Part shown: in pieces, positions 43,553-44,734 of the stretch | How positions within the stretch are numbered: the stretch's first letter is position 1 | How the letters are laid out: every line of letters begins with the position of its first letter | The notes under the pieces: generated by a model | Seen by the model: only the letters and a program-made list of their open reading frames with translations | Databases searched by the model: none | What the model was told of the DNA's origin: nothing | Translations under genes and position numbers: made by a program | Assembly (NCBI GenBank): GCA_035651755.1 | Contig: DASRFA010000051.1 | Span: 1 to 44,734, forward strand | Origin: DASRFA01 sp035651755 | GTDB taxonomy: Bacteria; Desulfobacterota; Binatia; UBA12015 | Direction of reading: 5' to 3' | DNA length: 44,734 bases

Positions 43553-44326
43553 ATGCCGAGCGTGAGCCTGAGCCGAGAAGGCGCGATCGCCACCCTCACG
43601 ATCGAGCGCCCCGAGAAGCTCAACTCGCTCGACGCGCCGACGCTCGCCGAACTCGGCGATCGGATCGCCGAGTTGGCGCGCGACCCCGCGCGCGTCGTGC
43701 TCGTCGCCGGCGCCGGCGACCGCGTCTTCGTGTCCGGCGCCGACATCGCGGCGATGTCCGCGATGACGGTCGAGCAGGCGCGCACCTTCTCGCAGCTCGG
43801 GCACGCGGTCTTCGACGCGCTGGAAGCGCTTCCGAGCATCGCGATCGCGGTCGTCCAGGGGGCGGCGCTCGGGGGTGGCTGCGAGCTCGTCCTCGCATGC
43901 GACCTCGTGCTCGCCGGCGAGCGCGCGCGCTTCGGGCAGCCCGAGACGAACCTCGGTCTGATCCCCGGCTTCGGGGGCTGCGCGCGCCTCCAGCGCCGGG
44001 TCGGGATCGCGCTCGCGCGCGACCTCGTCTACGGCGGACGCCTGCTCTCGGCCGACGAGGCCAGGGCGGCGGGCCTCGTGAACCGGGTGGTGGCGCAGGG
44101 CGAGCTCAAGGACGAGGCGCGGGCCTGGGCGGCGCAGCTCGCGGCACGGCCGCCGCTCGCCCTCGCCCGCGCGAAGGCCGCCCTCGCGGCGGCGGAGACC
44201 GGCGACCGCCGAACGGCGGCGCGGGTCGAGATCGAGGCGTTCGCGAGCCTCTTCGCCGCCGCCGACACGCGCGAGGGCCTGACCGCGTTCCTCGAGAAGC
44301 GCTCCCCCGCGTTCCGCGGCGAGTAG
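43553..44326 (+). CDS. enoyl-CoA hydratase/isomerase (crotonase) family protein
   Basis: This 257-aa crotonase hydrates 2-enoyl-CoA esters or isomerises them. The oxyanion-hole sequence VFVSGADIAAMSAM is present. Both catalytic glutamates of true hydratases are in place: GAALGGGCELVLACDLVLAG and FGQPETNLGLIPGFGG. The C-terminal helix region (EIEAFASLFAAADTREGLTAFLEKRSPAF) is normal. GGAGGAA precedes the ATG by 4 bases. Together with the B12-binding gene that follows it suggests a short-chain or branched acyl-CoA pathway such as propionyl/methylmalonyl-CoA metabolism. Confidence 0.93.
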   Translation: MPSVSLSREGAIATLTIERPEKLNSLDAPTLAELGDRIAELARDPARVVLVAGAGDRVFVSGADIAAMSAMTVEQARTFSQLGHAVFDALEALPSIAIAVVQGAALGGGCELVLACDLVLAGERARFGQPETNLGLIPGFGGCARLQRRVGIALARDLVYGGRLLSADEARAAGLVNRVVAQGELKDEARAWAAQLAARPPLALARAKAALAAAETGDRRTAARVEIEAFASLFAAADTREGLTAFLEKRSPAFRGE

Positions 44327-44355
44327 GCGGCGGCCCGGCGCCGAATCGGCACAGC

Positions 44356-44385
44356 TTGCCCGGCCGGCGAGGCCGTCGCTATACG
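44356..44385 (+). promoter_or_regulatory. candidate promoter of a leaderless B12-mutase subunit gene
   Basis: TTGCCC (44356-44361) and TATACG (44380-44385) are spaced by 18 bases. The predicted start would fall at about 44392, two bases before the ATG at 44394. No Shine-Dalgarno is visible upstream of that ATG, so the mRNA may be leaderless. Confidence 0.4.
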
Positions 44386-44393
44386 ATCGGCCG

Positions 44394-44734
44394 ATGGACC
44401 GCCGCGTCCGCATCCTGGTCGCGAAGCCGGGCCTCGACGGTCACGACCGCGGCGCGAAGATCATCGCGCGCGCGCTCCGGGACGCGGGCTTCGAGGTCAT
44501 CTACACCGGGCTTCACCAGACGCCCGAGATGATCGTCGAGGCGGCGCTCCAGGAGGACGTCGACGCGATCGGCCTCTCGATCCTGTCCGGCGCGCACCTG
44601 GTGCAGTTCCCGGCGGTGATCGACCTCCTGCGGCAGCGCGGCGCGCCCGACGTCCTGGTCTTCGGCGGCGGCATCATCCCGGAGGACGACATCGCGACGC
44701 TCGCGAAGATGGGCGTCGCCAAGGTGTTCACCCC
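44394..44734 (+). CDS. cobalamin-binding subunit of methylmalonyl-CoA mutase type (partial, runs off the window)
   Basis: 113 complete codons are visible. The protein starts directly with the B12-binding fold: VRILVAKPGLDGHDRGAKIIARALRDAGFEVIYTG, where DXHXXG (DGHDRG) carries the cobalt-ligating His. Then come SILSGAHLVQFPAVIDLL and GGGIIPEDDIATLAKMGVAKVFT. That sequence is the small-subunit/C-terminal domain of methylmalonyl-CoA (or related acyl-CoA) mutase. The catalytic large subunit is not in this window, so this is a split-type mutase or a B12 partner protein. The end lies beyond 44734. Confidence 0.93.
   Translation, partial: MDRRVRILVAKPGLDGHDRGAKIIARALRDAGFEVIYTGLHQTPEMIVEAALQEDVDAIGLSILSGAHLVQFPAVIDLLRQRGAPDVLVFGGGIIPEDDIATLAKMGVAKVFT

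Overview
The window is strongly GC-rich bacterial chromosome, with almost every third codon position G or C. Genes are packed tightly, many joined by 4-base ATGA/GTGA overlaps, and GTG starts are common. There are no rRNA or tRNA genes, phage genes, transposases or CRISPR arrays. The mix of genes suggests an uncultured soil or sediment lineage of the Rokubacteria/Methylomirabilota or 'deltaproteobacterial' type. It includes a divergent membrane pyrophosphatase, a clustered pyrR-pyrB-pyrC-carA-carB operon, MaoC/OB-fold/thiolase-like acyl-CoA genes and B12-dependent mutase parts. That placement is an inference from gene content only.

Layout. 1-157: a 60-bp tandem repeat that starts at the window edge. 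181-11236 (+): rlmN, a lipid kinase, mtnP, then an exopolysaccharide block. The block has a polyprenyl-phosphate-type GT2, two GT4 glycosyltransferases, a polyprenyl glycosylphosphotransferase that starts the lipid-linked glycan, UDP-glucose dehydrogenase, UDP-glucuronate decarboxylase and a GalE-like epimerase. 11237-11803: a gene-free stretch holding a complex inverted-repeat structure. 11804-15695 (+): lepA and signal peptidase I, then a second nucleotide-sugar dehydrogenase. 15795-17697 (+): an S1-domain protein and a small predicted secreted protein. 17648-23185 (-): a secreted protein ending in a CXXCH motif, then a tight acyl-CoA cluster (thiolase-like protein, MaoC, Zn-ribbon/OB-fold protein, second MaoC, FAD monooxygenase). 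A divergent TetR regulator (+) and a BKACE enzyme (-) follow. 24870-34955 (+): the pyrimidine operon with recG, led by a PyrR-binding hairpin. 35014-38632 (-): an FkbM methyltransferase and a membrane pyrophosphatase. 39092-44734 (+): DedA, alaC, hom, a GlpX-family protein, an enoyl-CoA hydratase and the start of a B12-binding mutase subunit cut by the window end.

How the genes work together. The sugar genes can make UDP-glucuronate, UDP-xylose and a UDP-N-acetyl-hexosaminuronate and assemble a lipid-linked acidic polysaccharide. The pyr operon encodes carbamoyl phosphate synthesis through dihydroorotate, probably under feedback by its own PyrR. The 19093-21690 cluster has the gene order of the mycobacterial steroid side-chain module ltp2-chsH1-chsH2, with ChsH2 split into two genes. 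It therefore probably forms a hydratase/retro-aldolase complex acting on a branched or cyclic acyl-CoA.

Points that most deserve attention: (1) a perfect PyrR-box hairpin whose lower stem covers the pyrR Shine-Dalgarno; (2) the split ChsH/Ltp2-like cluster with its FAD monooxygenase, TetR and BKACE neighbours; (3) a GlpX-family protein that keeps the metal ligands but lacks the Lys29 and Asp61 equivalents; (4) nested inverted repeats before lepA.
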